Virus record (IMG/VR): IMGVR_UViG_3300017989_004200
Location: 1-29,550 of that record
DNA length: 29,550 nt
From: a virus
Reading direction: 5' to 3' (one strand)
Below the pieces are notes generated by a model, which saw nothing but the letters and a program-made list of their open reading frames with translations, searched no databases and was not told the origin of the DNA. Shown here in pieces: positions 13,337 to 20,384 of the stretch. The translations under genes and the position numbers were made by a program. Positions within the stretch are counted from its first letter, which is position 1, and each line of letters starts with the position of its first letter.

Positions 13337-13954
13337 ATGGCGCGTGGAACCCGTCCCATCCTGGCCAGGTCGATTCGATCCCTGGCCCGCCAGGTCCATC
13401 GGGCGGAGTCGACGGTGCGCAAATGGATCGCCCGCGACGACTGGCCGTTCGCCCTCGCCCCGCCGTGGGAGGTCGAGAAGGTTCGGGCCTGGGCGGAGAT
13501 CCAGCTCAAGCCCGACCCCGCCGCCGCCTACCGGAAGAAGGCCGCGGCCGCCGAGGCCGGGACGGGCGAGTTCAGCCGGCTGGGGCCCTACGGCAAGGCC
13601 CGCGTGCAGTACCTCATCGAGCGGTCGCTGTCGGTCCGGCAGCGCCGGCTCCGCGACGCGGGCAAGCTCATCGACGCCGAGGAGGCCCGCCAGCACCGGC
13701 TCCGGCAGATCCACGCGGTCAAGGCCGCGCTGCTGGCCCTGCCGCGGTCGGTCGCCAACGCCTTGGCCGGCCAGGACCGCTCCGGCATCGAGCGGATCCT
13801 CGCCGAGCGGGTCCGGGCCATCCTCCAGGAGTTCGCCGCCGGTGAACGCATCGACGACGACAAGACGACGGCCGCCGACACCGCGAAACCGCGGGCCAGG
13901 CGGACGCGGCGGAAGGCCGCCCGCGGCCGACGGGCCCGGCACAAGGCCCGCTGA
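13337..13954 (+). CDS. Terminase small subunit, Nu1-like
   Basis: The 205-residue protein has an N-terminal helix-turn-helix (SIRSLARQVHRAESTVRKWI, about 12-31), followed by a helical body (YLIERSLSVRQRRLRDAGKL, LLALPRSVANALAGQDRSGI, ILAERVRAILQEFAAGE) as in Nu1-type small terminases. The C-terminus is highly basic (ARRTRRKAARGRRARHKAR). It would recognise the packaging site on phage DNA and assemble with the GpA-like large subunit encoded next. The start is ATG 13337, with GGAG about ten bases upstream and an alternative in-frame start unlikely. It overlaps the large-subunit gene. Confidence 0.75.
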   Translation: MARGTRPILARSIRSLARQVHRAESTVRKWIARDDWPFALAPPWEVEKVRAWAEIQLKPDPAAAYRKKAAAAEAGTGEFSRLGPYGKARVQYLIERSLSVRQRRLRDAGKLIDAEEARQHRLRQIHAVKAALLALPRSVANALAGQDRSGIERILAERVRAILQEFAAGERIDDDKTTAADTAKPRARRTRRKAARGRRARHKAR

Positions 13955-16115
13955 GCCGACGTGGACGGCCGAGGAGCGGGAGGCCTGGGCGGAGCCGGAG
14001 CCCCTGCGGCCGAGTGAGTGGGCGGAGCGCCACCGGTACCTGCAGCACAGCAACATCCCGGGCCCCTACCGCAACGAGAACGCCCCCTACGCCCGCGGGC
14101 TCATGGACATCCCCAACGCCCCCGGCTGCGTGCAGGCCAACCTGATGAAGGCCGGGCAGATCGGCGGCTCGGAGGCCCTCCGCTGCCTGCTGGCCTACTG
14201 GGCCGCCCGCGACCCCGACCCGGTCGGGCTGACGCTGCCGAGCCGCGACAAGGGCCGGCAGATCGTCAAGCACGACGTGCTGCCGCTGTTCCGGCGGACG
14301 GCGGCCCTGCGGCGGCTGCTGGGGCATCCGGCGCGCGAGGCCCTGATCGAGTCGATCTCGCTGCTGAACGGGTTCCAGCTCGACCTGATGTGGTCCGGCT
14401 CGGCGACCTCCATGGCCTCCAACCCGTACCGGCGGGTGGTCAACGACGAGGTCGACAAGTTCGAGCCCTGGAGCGGGGAGGAGGCCGACGCGATCGCGGC
14501 GACGGAGGTCCGGCTGACGACCTACGGCGACCGCCGGTGCCAGGTCAACCTCAGCACGCCCACGACGCAGGCGGGGAAGATCTACCGGCTGTGGCTGGCG
14601 GCGACGGTCAAGCTGTTCTTCCACGTCCCCTGTCCCCATTGCGGGCACCGGCAGCGGCTCCGCTGGCCGCAGCTCAAATGGGCCGGCCTGGACACGGTGG
14701 AGAAGTGGCTGGCGGCGGCGCGGAAGGCCGTCAAGGCCGGCCGGACGTGGTATCGGACGGACAAGTGGACCACGCGGCTGCCGACGCCGGCGGCGCTGGC
14801 CGATCACGTCGCCTGGCTGACCGACGTGCGGGGGCGGCTCACCGCTGCCGAGGGCCGGGCCGACCTGGCCGACGTGCTGACTTCCGAGCGGGAGCGGCTG
14901 ATCTGGTATGAATGCGAGGCCTGCGGCGGGCGGATCGCCGATGAGCAGAAGGTCGCCATGATCCGCCGCGGGCGGTGGACCACGGCGGAGGGCTTTGTCA
15001 CCGGCGCCGACGGCCGCCGGCACGCCGACGCCGCCGACGTGAAGGCCTGGCCGCCGGAGACGCGGATCGGCTTGCAGATCTCCGCCCTGTACTGCCTGTG
15101 GATCCACTGGGGCCAGCTCGTGGGGGAGTGGCTGCGGAGCCAGGACGATCGCGAGGCCCTGTTCTTCTTCACGACCAACCGGCTGGGCGAGGCCTTCGAG
15201 TTCCGCCTGAAGCGCTCCAAGCCGGACCTGTACGCGGCCAAGAGCCGCCGGGCGAAGCTGAAGGCCGAGGTCGCCCCGGACTGGGCGTGGGTGCTGCTGG
15301 CGACCATCGACACCCAGGCCGACGGCTTCTACGCCGTGGTCCGGGCCTGGGGCGGGGCGATGATGTCCCAGCGCATCTGGCACGGGCGGCTGCGGACCTT
15401 CGACGAGCTGGACCGGCTGATCGGGGCGACGGCCTGGCCGGTCGCCGGCAACGCCTTCGCGCCGATGAAGGTCGCCCTGGCCCTGATCGACTCGGGGGGC
15501 ACGACCGACCGGCTGCTGGACGTGTCGCGCACGCACCAGGTCTATAAGTGGGCCATCCCGCGCCAGCCGCTGGTGCGGGCGATCAAGGGCGCCAACCGGC
15601 CCGGGCCGGGGCTGTTCTGGCCGATGAAAGATCCGCTCGGCACCCCGCAACGCCGGCGGCGGGCGGCGGCGCGGGGCCTGAATGCCCGGGCCCTGCAGGC
15701 CTGGCTGGTGGACACGCACCGCTGCAACGACCTGCTGGCCGACCTGATCGCCAGCGGGATCAAGCCCGCCGCCGGCGACGATCGGCCCGACGGCCGGCCG
15801 GCGGAGCCGGAGCGGTGGCTGCTGAACCGGCGGAACGACCCCGAGTACAACGCGCACATGGCCAACGTCCAGAAGACCATCAACCCGAAGACCAAAGAGG
15901 AGATCTGGACGCCGGCGCGGACCGGCGTCCGCCACGACTACCGCGACTGCGAGGCCTACCAGGTCGCCGCGGCCTACATGGCCAACGTCCACCTGCTGCC
16001 GGGCAGCGACCAGGTGATGGCCTGGAAGCGCCAGGCGGCCGAGGGCCCGCCGGCGGCGGCGGGCGCCGCCGAGGGCCCCGACTGGATCGGGAAGCGGGAC
16101 GGAGAGTGGCTGTAG
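13842..16115 (+). CDS. Terminase large subunit, GpA family
   Basis: This is a lambda gpA-type packaging motor (PF05876 type). The conserved part starts at WAERHRYLQHSNIPGPYRNE. The ATPase P-loop region is KAGQIGGSEA (around 103-112) and Walker B is VVNDEVDKFEPW. A zinc knuckle CPHCGHRQRLRW follows. The nuclease half shows LLATIDTQADGF, LALIDSGGTTDR and HDYRDCEAYQVAAAY, with acidic residues expected for two-metal catalysis. The start is uncertain. I chose GTG 13842, with AGGAG ten bases upstream, giving 757 residues and a 113-base overlap with the small subunit. No ATG lies in frame between there and the conserved core. The length fits the family, usually around 600-700 residues. Confidence 0.9.
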   Translation: MNASTTTRRRPPTPRNRGPGGRGGRPPAADGPGTRPAEPTWTAEEREAWAEPEPLRPSEWAERHRYLQHSNIPGPYRNENAPYARGLMDIPNAPGCVQANLMKAGQIGGSEALRCLLAYWAARDPDPVGLTLPSRDKGRQIVKHDVLPLFRRTAALRRLLGHPAREALIESISLLNGFQLDLMWSGSATSMASNPYRRVVNDEVDKFEPWSGEEADAIAATEVRLTTYGDRRCQVNLSTPTTQAGKIYRLWLAATVKLFFHVPCPHCGHRQRLRWPQLKWAGLDTVEKWLAAARKAVKAGRTWYRTDKWTTRLPTPAALADHVAWLTDVRGRLTAAEGRADLADVLTSERERLIWYECEACGGRIADEQKVAMIRRGRWTTAEGFVTGADGRRHADAADVKAWPPETRIGLQISALYCLWIHWGQLVGEWLRSQDDREALFFFTTNRLGEAFEFRLKRSKPDLYAAKSRRAKLKAEVAPDWAWVLLATIDTQADGFYAVVRAWGGAMMSQRIWHGRLRTFDELDRLIGATAWPVAGNAFAPMKVALALIDSGGTTDRLLDVSRTHQVYKWAIPRQPLVRAIKGANRPGPGLFWPMKDPLGTPQRRRRAAARGLNARALQAWLVDTHRCNDLLADLIASGIKPAAGDDRPDGRPAEPERWLLNRRNDPEYNAHMANVQKTINPKTKEEIWTPARTGVRHDYRDCEAYQVAAAYMANVHLLPGSDQVMAWKRQAAEGPPAAAGAAEGPDWIGKRDGEWL

Positions 16116-16136
16116 GCCCGAGCAAGGGAGTGCACG

Positions 16137-16406
16137 ATGGGAAAGACGACGAAAAGAGACCGGATCGACACAGAGGCCGCAGAGGCCCAGAGAGGTCAGA
16201 AGAAGCGGCCGAAGAAGAAACGGCGGGCCCGGGACGAGGCGGCCGGCCGCGGGCGGCTGGCGAAGGCCGAGCTGCAGCGGGCGATCGCGGAGAAGTACTG
16301 CCGGCGGTGCAAGAGCCTGGGCCGGTTCGCCATCACCGGCACCAAGGGCCGCGTGCGGCACCTGCGGTGCCTGGTCTGCGGCCAGGCCGAGCAGATCGCC
16401 GTCTGA
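16137..16406 (+). CDS. Small zinc-ribbon protein with repeat-encoded N-terminus
   Basis: The 89-residue protein has a C-terminal zinc ribbon, YCRRCKSLGRF then LRCLVCGQAEQI, about 25 residues apart. The first 30 residues are basic and charged. Residues 9-20 (DRIDTEAAEAQR) are translated from a CACAGAG repeat at 16166-16194. It is coupled to the terminase gene by a short gap with AAGGGAG upstream of ATG 16137. It may bind nucleic acid, but no family is recognised. Confidence 0.6.
   Translation: MGKTTKRDRIDTEAAEAQRGQKKRPKKKRRARDEAAGRGRLAKAELQRAIAEKYCRRCKSLGRFAITGTKGRVRHLRCLVCGQAEQIAV
16166..16194 (+). repeat. CACAGAG-family half element in coding sequence
   Basis: CGACACAGAG begins the element, followed by GCCGCAGAGG and CCCAGAGAGG. 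It has the same left-arm orientation as 3777-3794 and lies within the zinc-ribbon gene at 16137. Confidence 0.6.
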
Positions 16407-16407
16407 C

Positions 16408-16424
16408 CACAGAGGGCGCAGAGG
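16408..16424 (+). repeat. CACAGAG-family half element
   Basis: CACAGAGGGCGCAGAGG begins two bases after the stop of the zinc-ribbon gene. It is followed by AACGGAGATTTGAC, a form of the start cassette, and then ATG 16439. Confidence 0.6.
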
Positions 16425-16438
16425 AACGGAGATTTGAC

Positions 16439-16537
16439 ATGGGCAACAGGCGGCCGGGCGCGGCCGGAGACAGTCGCACAACCGGCAGCGCCGCCGATGC
16501 GGGCACATCGGCGGTATTTTGCACGCCCGGCCCGTAA
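16439..16537 (+). CDS. Possible 32-residue small protein
   Basis: ATG 16439 is preceded by GGAGATTTGAC, a good ribosome site at the usual spacing of the recurrent cassette. The 32-residue product (MGNRRPGAAGDSRTTGSAAD, ending SAVFCTPGP) is low in complexity and has no recognisable family. It may be a leader peptide or a degraded gene. A degenerate copy of its central DNA overlaps the next gene's start. Confidence 0.3.
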   Translation: MGNRRPGAAGDSRTTGSAADAGTSAVFCTPGP

Positions 16538-16593
16538 CGGAGATTCAGCAGTGACAGTCGCAGAACCCGGATGTCCCGATGGCACATCGGCGG
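16469..16593 (+). repeat. Degenerate ~80-bp tandem duplication
   Basis: GACAGTCGCA occurs at 16469-16478 and 16553-16562, and GGCACATCGGCGG at 16502-16514 and 16581-16593. The order and orientation are the same and the offsets are 84 and 79 bases, so a diverged duplication with a small indel explains it. The second copy covers the start of the ParB-domain gene at 16579. Confidence 0.6.
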
Positions 16594-17232
16594 AAGGCCG
16601 CGGCGGGCTTGAGGCGCATCAGCCCGGCCCTGCGGCCCCTGGCCGTCCCGATCCGCCAGCTCCACCCCGACCCGGGCAACGTCCGCCGGCACGACGAGCG
16701 GAACCTGGAGGCGATCGCGGCCAGCCTCACTGCCTACGGCCAGCAGGCCCCCGTGGTCTTCACCCGCCGCGGGCGGCGGAAGGTCGTCACCAAGGGGAAC
16801 GGCGTCCTGGCCGCGGCCAAGCGTCTCGGCTGGACGCACCTGGCGGCGGTTCCCAGCGAGCTGACCGGGCGGGCGGCCAGGGCCTTCGCGATCGCCGACA
16901 ACCGCGCCAGCGACCTGAGCGAGTTCGACCCCGAGCTGCTGGCGGCGCAGCTCGCCGAGCTGGCCGACGGGGACGCCGGGGAGCTGGCCGCCCTGGGCTT
17001 CGACGCCGAGGAGATCGCCGAGCTGCTGGCCGCCCCGGCGGGGCGGCAGTCGGCCGAGACGCCGGCGACGGTGCGGGAGTTCTTCGCCGACCGGCCGCCG
17101 AGCTGGACGTGGGTGCTGATCGGCGTGGAGACCGTCCGCTTCCACGAGGTCCAGTCCGCCGTGGAGCGGGCGGCGGGCGTCGACGGCGCGGTCGTGAGGA
17201 CCTCGGTGACCGATGACCCGGCAGACCGATAA
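16579..17232 (+). CDS. ParB N-terminal-domain protein, upstream of a methyltransferase-like gene
   Basis: The 217-residue protein begins with a ParB-like nuclease/CTPase fold (VPIRQLHPDPGNVRRHDERN, AIAASLTAYGQQAPVVFTRR, VVTKGNGVLAAAKRLGW, RAFAIADNRASDLSEFD). This short form is frequent in phages, often next to or fused with DNA methyltransferases. The middle is helical and acidic (LLAAQLAELADGDAGELAAL, EEIAELLAAP). The C-terminal 50 residues form a small beta-rich domain. It overlaps the methyltransferase-like gene by 20 bases. The ATG at 16579 has a poor ribosome site, while an out-of-frame GTG at 16551 has a good one, so the true start is uncertain. Confidence 0.75.
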   Translation: MAHRRKAAAGLRRISPALRPLAVPIRQLHPDPGNVRRHDERNLEAIAASLTAYGQQAPVVFTRRGRRKVVTKGNGVLAAAKRLGWTHLAAVPSELTGRAARAFAIADNRASDLSEFDPELLAAQLAELADGDAGELAALGFDAEEIAELLAAPAGRQSAETPATVREFFADRPPSWTWVLIGVETVRFHEVQSAVERAAGVDGAVVRTSVTDDPADR

Positions 17233-17800
17233 TCAGTTCCTCTCGGCCAAGCTGGCCGTCCGCCGGCACATGCTGGCGAGGTTCCACCGCCCGAAGGGGG
17301 CGGGCCGGCGGCGGCCCATCGTCCTGGACGCCTGCCAGGGCGCCGGGGTCATCTGGTCGGTCCTGCGGCGGGAGTTCGACGTGGCCTACCAGGGCGCCGA
17401 CGTCCGGCCGCGGGCGGTCGGGGTCAAGGTCGACTCGGCCCGGCTGCTGGCGATCCCCGGCTGGCGGTTCGACGTGGTGGACATCGATACCTACGGGGAG
17501 CCCTGGCGGCAGTGGGAGGCCCTCTGCCGCACCGCCCGCCGGCCCGTGACGGTCTTCCTGACGATCGGCCTGATCCGCCCCGGCGGCGGCAACGTCTCGG
17601 CCTACGTCCGCCGGGCCCTGGGCACCCCGCCGGGGACGCCCCGGGCGATCCTCACCGGCCTCGCCGTGGAGATGCTGCCGCGGCTGCTGCACCACCCGCT
17701 GCCGGCGGGGATGGAGATCAGCTACGCCGTGGAGGGCTTCCCCCACCGGACGGCGAGGTACCTGGGCGTCCGGCTGGGGCCGGCTGGGCGGGGCGGCTGA
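17213..17800 (+). CDS. Class I SAM methyltransferase-like protein
   Basis: The 195-residue protein has a Rossmann-type motif I, IVLDACQGAG (36-45), a following acidic position in YQGADVRPRAVGVKVD, and DVVDIDTYGEPW in place of the catalytic motif. It resembles phage proteins of methyltransferase fold that carry a D-x-D-x-YG signature. A standard NPPY/DPPY amino-methyltransferase motif is missing, so target and activity are unclear. Coupling to the ParB-domain protein suggests that they act together, perhaps in DNA modification. The start at ATG 17213 is fixed by the overlap with the upstream gene. Confidence 0.6.
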   Translation: MTRQTDNQFLSAKLAVRRHMLARFHRPKGAGRRRPIVLDACQGAGVIWSVLRREFDVAYQGADVRPRAVGVKVDSARLLAIPGWRFDVVDIDTYGEPWRQWEALCRTARRPVTVFLTIGLIRPGGGNVSAYVRRALGTPPGTPRAILTGLAVEMLPRLLHHPLPAGMEISYAVEGFPHRTARYLGVRLGPAGRGG

Positions 17801-18090
17801 GGGGATTTCCGGGGAAATCTCGCCCATCGCGGTAAAGCCCGTCCCCGGGCCCGTCTACGGCGGGGAAAAATGCGGGTTTCCGGCGGTTTTGACTCGGCGG
17901 AAGTGCTTATAACGGCTATACTTGTAGCAGATGCAGGGATGGGCATGACAACCGATCTGGGTGCGATTGAGGCCCGCCGGCGTCGGCGGGCAAATGCCAG
18001 AGGCGGGGCCCGGGTGCCGTCGGGGATGACAGCCCGGACCCCGCTCCGACATCAGGTGCGTGGATTGTACCACGCGGGAAGGAGAGAGCC
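17801..18090 (+). promoter_or_regulatory. Structured non-coding region with AT-rich promoter-like island
   Basis: No credible gene was found here. The island at 17886-17930 stands out in GC-rich DNA and holds TTGACT (17889-17894), TATAAC (17908-17913) and TATACT (17917-17922), but the spacings of 13 and 22 bases do not make a normal sigma70 promoter. Downstream, GCCCGCCG (17972-17979) and CGGCGGGC (17984-17991) form a perfect 8-bp stem with a GCGT loop, and GTCGG/CCGAC words flank a further GC-rich stem near 18017-18050. It ends in GGAAGGAGAG before ATG 18091. It may be a 5' leader or a small RNA. Confidence 0.4.
17804..17819. repeat. Small palindrome after the methyltransferase-like gene
   Basis: GATTTCC-GG-GGAAATC lies three bases after the stop codon at 17800. 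No T-tract follows, so if it terminates transcription it would not be by the standard intrinsic mechanism. Confidence 0.4.
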
Positions 18091-18903
18091 ATGCAACTGT
18101 TCGAGAAATACCGCCCGGCGACCCTGGATGGGATCGTCGGCCAGGAGGCCGCGGTCGGGCTGATCCGCCGGATCATCGGCCGGAGCGGCTGGGACCGGGA
18201 CGCCCTGTGGATCGAGGGCGACACGGGCACGGGCAAGACCTCCACCGCCCAGGCCCTCGCGCGGGAGCTGGACTGCCCGCCGGGGAGCTGGGGGTACGAG
18301 GAGATCGACGGCGACAAGTGCACGGTGGACGAGGTCCGCCGGCTGGACGAGACGGTCGCCCGCTGCGGCCTGTTCGCCGAGGAGTGGCGGGTCGTCATCG
18401 TCAACGAGGCCCACGCCATGACGGCCCGGGCCATCCAGGCCTGGCTGACGTTCCTGGAGAAGCTCCCCGCCCGCTGGCTGATCGTGTTCACCACGACCGA
18501 GTCGCTGAGGGACCTGTTCGGCAACTTCAATCACGCCTTCGCCGGGCGGGTCAAGGAGATCCGCCTGACGAAGTTCGGGCTGGGCGAGGCCTTCGGGAAG
18601 CGGCTGCGGGAGATCGCCAGGGCCGAGGGCCTCGACGGCCGGCGGCCGGCGGACTACGTCCGGCTGGTGCAGGCCAACCGCGGGGACTTCCGCCGCTGCC
18701 TGCAGCTCGTGGAGATGGGCGAGATGGTCCGCCCCAGCCGGCTGACGGAGGCCCAGCAGAAGGCCGTCAAGAACCTCGTGCGGCGGACCAAGGCCCGCAA
18801 GCGGCGGAAGGCCGCCGGCGGCGGCAAGAAGGCCAAGGCCGGGACGAAGGCGAAGGCGACGAAGGCCCGCAAGGGCGCGAAGGCAGGGAGGCCGAAGAAA
18901 TGA
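18091..18903 (+). CDS. Clamp-loader-like AAA+ ATPase with histone-H1-like tail
   Basis: The 270-residue protein resembles DnaX/RFC small-subunit ATPases. It opens with the clamp-loader signature LFEKYRPATLDGIVGQE. Walker A is GDTGTGKT (43-50). The Walker B position reads VVIVNEAHAM (101-110), with Asn for the usual Asp. IVFTTTE (131-137) is the sensor 1 region, and the helical lid contains NRGDFRRCLQLVEMGEM. The last 50 residues are a Lys/Ala tail (KKAKAGTKAKATKARKGAKA) resembling histone H1 and probably DNA-binding. It is shorter than bacterial DnaX and has no collar partner beside it. It could load the host sliding clamp or remodel DNA. Ribosome site GGAAGGAGAG and a long structured leader precede ATG 18091. 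It overlaps the radical SAM gene by four bases. Confidence 0.8.
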   Translation: MQLFEKYRPATLDGIVGQEAAVGLIRRIIGRSGWDRDALWIEGDTGTGKTSTAQALARELDCPPGSWGYEEIDGDKCTVDEVRRLDETVARCGLFAEEWRVVIVNEAHAMTARAIQAWLTFLEKLPARWLIVFTTTESLRDLFGNFNHAFAGRVKEIRLTKFGLGEAFGKRLREIARAEGLDGRRPADYVRLVQANRGDFRRCLQLVEMGEMVRPSRLTEAQQKAVKNLVRRTKARKRRKAAGGGKKAKAGTKAKATKARKGAKAGRPKK

Positions 18904-19679
18904 AGATCAGCAGGGCGATCTACGAGCCGCGCGGGGCCGCCGCGGAGTACTCCCCCCTGGCGGTGAACCTCTACCGCGGCTGCGGGCACGGCTGCGGGTA
19001 CTGCTACGCCCCGGCCTGCCTGCGGACGGAGCGGGCGAGCTTCCACGGCTCGCCCGCACCGCGGACGGGGATCCTCGACGCCCTGCGGCGCGACGCGGGG
19101 CGGCTCCGCGGGGATCCCCGCCCGGTGCTGCTGTGCTTCACCTGCGACCCCTACCAGCCCCTGGAGGCCGAGGTCGGCCTGACCCGCCGGGCGGTGGAGG
19201 TCCTCGCCGCCGCCGGGGCGGCCGTCCGCATCCTGACCAAGAACGCCCCCCTGGCGATCGCCCGCGACGTGGACGCGCTGACCGCGGCCGGCGTCGACTT
19301 CGGCCAGACGATCATCTTCACGTCCGAGGCCGACCGCCGGCGGTGGGAGCCGCACGCCGCGCCGATCGCGGAGCGGATCGGGGCGATGGAGGCGGCCCGG
19401 GCGGCGGGCCTGCGGACCTGGCTGAGCCTCGAGCCGGTGATCGACCCCGCCCAGGCCCTGGACGTGATCGACCGGCTCGCCCCGACCACCGACCGGATCA
19501 TGGTCGGCAAGCTCAATCACGACCCCCGGCGGGAGCGGGCCGTGGACTGGCGGGCCTTCCTGGCCGAGGCCCTCCGGCGCCTGACCCGCCACGGCTGCGG
19601 CTACACCATCAAGGACGCCCTGTGGCGGTACGCCGACGCGGAGATCCGCGGGGCGTGGCCGCGGACGGCCGGCGGGTAG
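18900..19679 (+). CDS. Radical SAM enzyme, SplB/Rv2578c-like
   Basis: The 259-residue protein has a radical SAM cluster motif C28-GHG-C32-GY-C35, in the context YRGCGHGCGYCYAP. LLCFTCDPYQPLE and AAVRILTKN are characteristic of SplB/Rv2578c-type proteins. TWLSLEPVIDP, IMVGKLNHDP and GCGYTIKDALW follow. Its closest functional model is spore photoproduct lyase, a DNA repair enzyme, but the actual substrate is unknown. It is translationally coupled (ATGA) to the clamp-loader-like ATPase, suggesting joint action on phage DNA, perhaps repair or a base modification step. That link is inference. Confidence 0.8.
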   Translation: MKISRAIYEPRGAAAEYSPLAVNLYRGCGHGCGYCYAPACLRTERASFHGSPAPRTGILDALRRDAGRLRGDPRPVLLCFTCDPYQPLEAEVGLTRRAVEVLAAAGAAVRILTKNAPLAIARDVDALTAAGVDFGQTIIFTSEADRRRWEPHAAPIAERIGAMEAARAAGLRTWLSLEPVIDPAQALDVIDRLAPTTDRIMVGKLNHDPRRERAVDWRAFLAEALRRLTRHGCGYTIKDALWRYADAEIRGAWPRTAGG

Positions 19680-19735
19680 AAACTTGAGCCTGCATGTAAC
19701 GGCCAAGTCTGAGAAGCCCTCTTACCCAATCGGGC

Positions 19736-19764
19736 TTGACAGATTAGGCGAAGAGTGGTAAAAT
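19736..19764 (+). promoter_or_regulatory. Near-consensus sigma70 promoter for the moron genes
   Basis: TTGACA (19736-19741), a 17-base spacer and TAAAAT (19759-19764) give a -35 with six and a -10 with five of six consensus bases. It is the best promoter in the window and reads toward the genes at 19914 and 20368. It should work in the lysogen, independently of phage regulation. Confidence 0.85.
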
Positions 19765-19795
19765 ATTTCACACTGGAGGACAAGCGTCGGGGCAA

Positions 19796-19872
19796 GGAGG
19801 CCCGAAACGTCCCGGATTCCGGGCATCATTAGACCGGAGGCCCGATCAAATTTTTTTACACAGGGCCTTTCT
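19796..19872 (+). promoter_or_regulatory. Leader with repeats and terminator-like attenuator
   Basis: GGAGGCCCGA occurs at 19796-19805 and again at 19836-19845, 40 bases apart. A small hairpin CCCGG-ATT-CCGGG lies between them. After the second copy come ATCAAA and a T7 run, and AGGCCC can also pair with GGGCCT near 19865-19870, followed by TTCTTTT. Alternative pairings of this kind suggest attenuation between promoter and first gene. Confidence 0.4.
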
Positions 19873-19913
19873 TTTCCTGGCCGATTACGCAGAATGAGAA
19901 GGCAAGGTCACCC

Positions 19914-20384
19914 GTGACCAACGTCGCCGCCAAGCCCGAGCCTGTCCGCCTGGACTACTATGGTGGTCCGCGCGATGTCCTCGTTACGCCTCAAGACGAG
20001 GACCGCTTCATGATGAACGTGGAACATGCGGCCTTGGCATGCAGCATTGGGCAGAAGTTCATCCTCCCCTTCCGGAAGCAATTCGAGGAACGGCTCCTGC
20101 CGCTGCTGGCCGCTTGGTTACAGGAACGGCAGGAAGCATTCTGTGACGCTTATGTTACCTTGCGTGAAGGCTGTCTCCTTTTCTTGGTCGTTCGCGCTTC
20201 GGTTCCATACGACCGCAAGTTCGAGGAAGCGCTGGTCGACCTGAGCATGCGCGTCGCCCGCGACGAGGATCTGGACCGAATTGAGCTCCAGACGCTAGCG
20301 CTGCCAAAGGTGCACCAACGCGTTGTGGAGTCTTTTCTAGATTCCCGGATGGCGCTGCAATTCCAGCGTGCCAAACGTACGTGA
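19914..20384 (+). CDS. Moron protein 1, unknown function
   Basis: The 156-residue protein starts at GTG 19914, with GAAGGCAAGG upstream. It appears to be a soluble alpha/beta protein: a long helix (ILPFRKQFEERLLPLLAAWL), strands (AYVTLREGCLLFLVVRASVP), a helix and acidic turn (VDLSMRVARDEDLDRIEL), and a C-terminal helix (VHQRVVESFLDSRMAL). I recognise no family with confidence. The gene has its own promoter, lower GC than its neighbours, and a 17-base overlap with the HEPN-like gene. It is a plausible antitoxin, sensor or partner, but this rests on context only. Confidence 0.7.
   Translation: MTNVAAKPEPVRLDYYGGPRDVLVTPQDEDRFMMNVEHAALACSIGQKFILPFRKQFEERLLPLLAAWLQERQEAFCDAYVTLREGCLLFLVVRASVPYDRKFEEALVDLSMRVARDEDLDRIELQTLALPKVHQRVVESFLDSRMALQFQRAKRT

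Noticed and set aside
9094-13509. Very long minus-strand open frame (about 1471 codons) opposite the ParB-domain and replisome genes
   Set aside because: Low-complexity Gly/Arg/Leu/Pro composition and no domains. High-GC codon usage of the + strand genes creates stop-free antisense frames.
13719-16508. Long minus-strand open frame (about 929 codons) opposite the terminase genes
   Set aside because: It mirrors the terminase reading frame, has no recognisable motif and is explained by GC-rich third positions.
17870-18163. 97-codon + strand frame in the structured leader
   Set aside because: Arg-rich product running through hairpins and into the AAA+ gene in another frame; no ribosome site.
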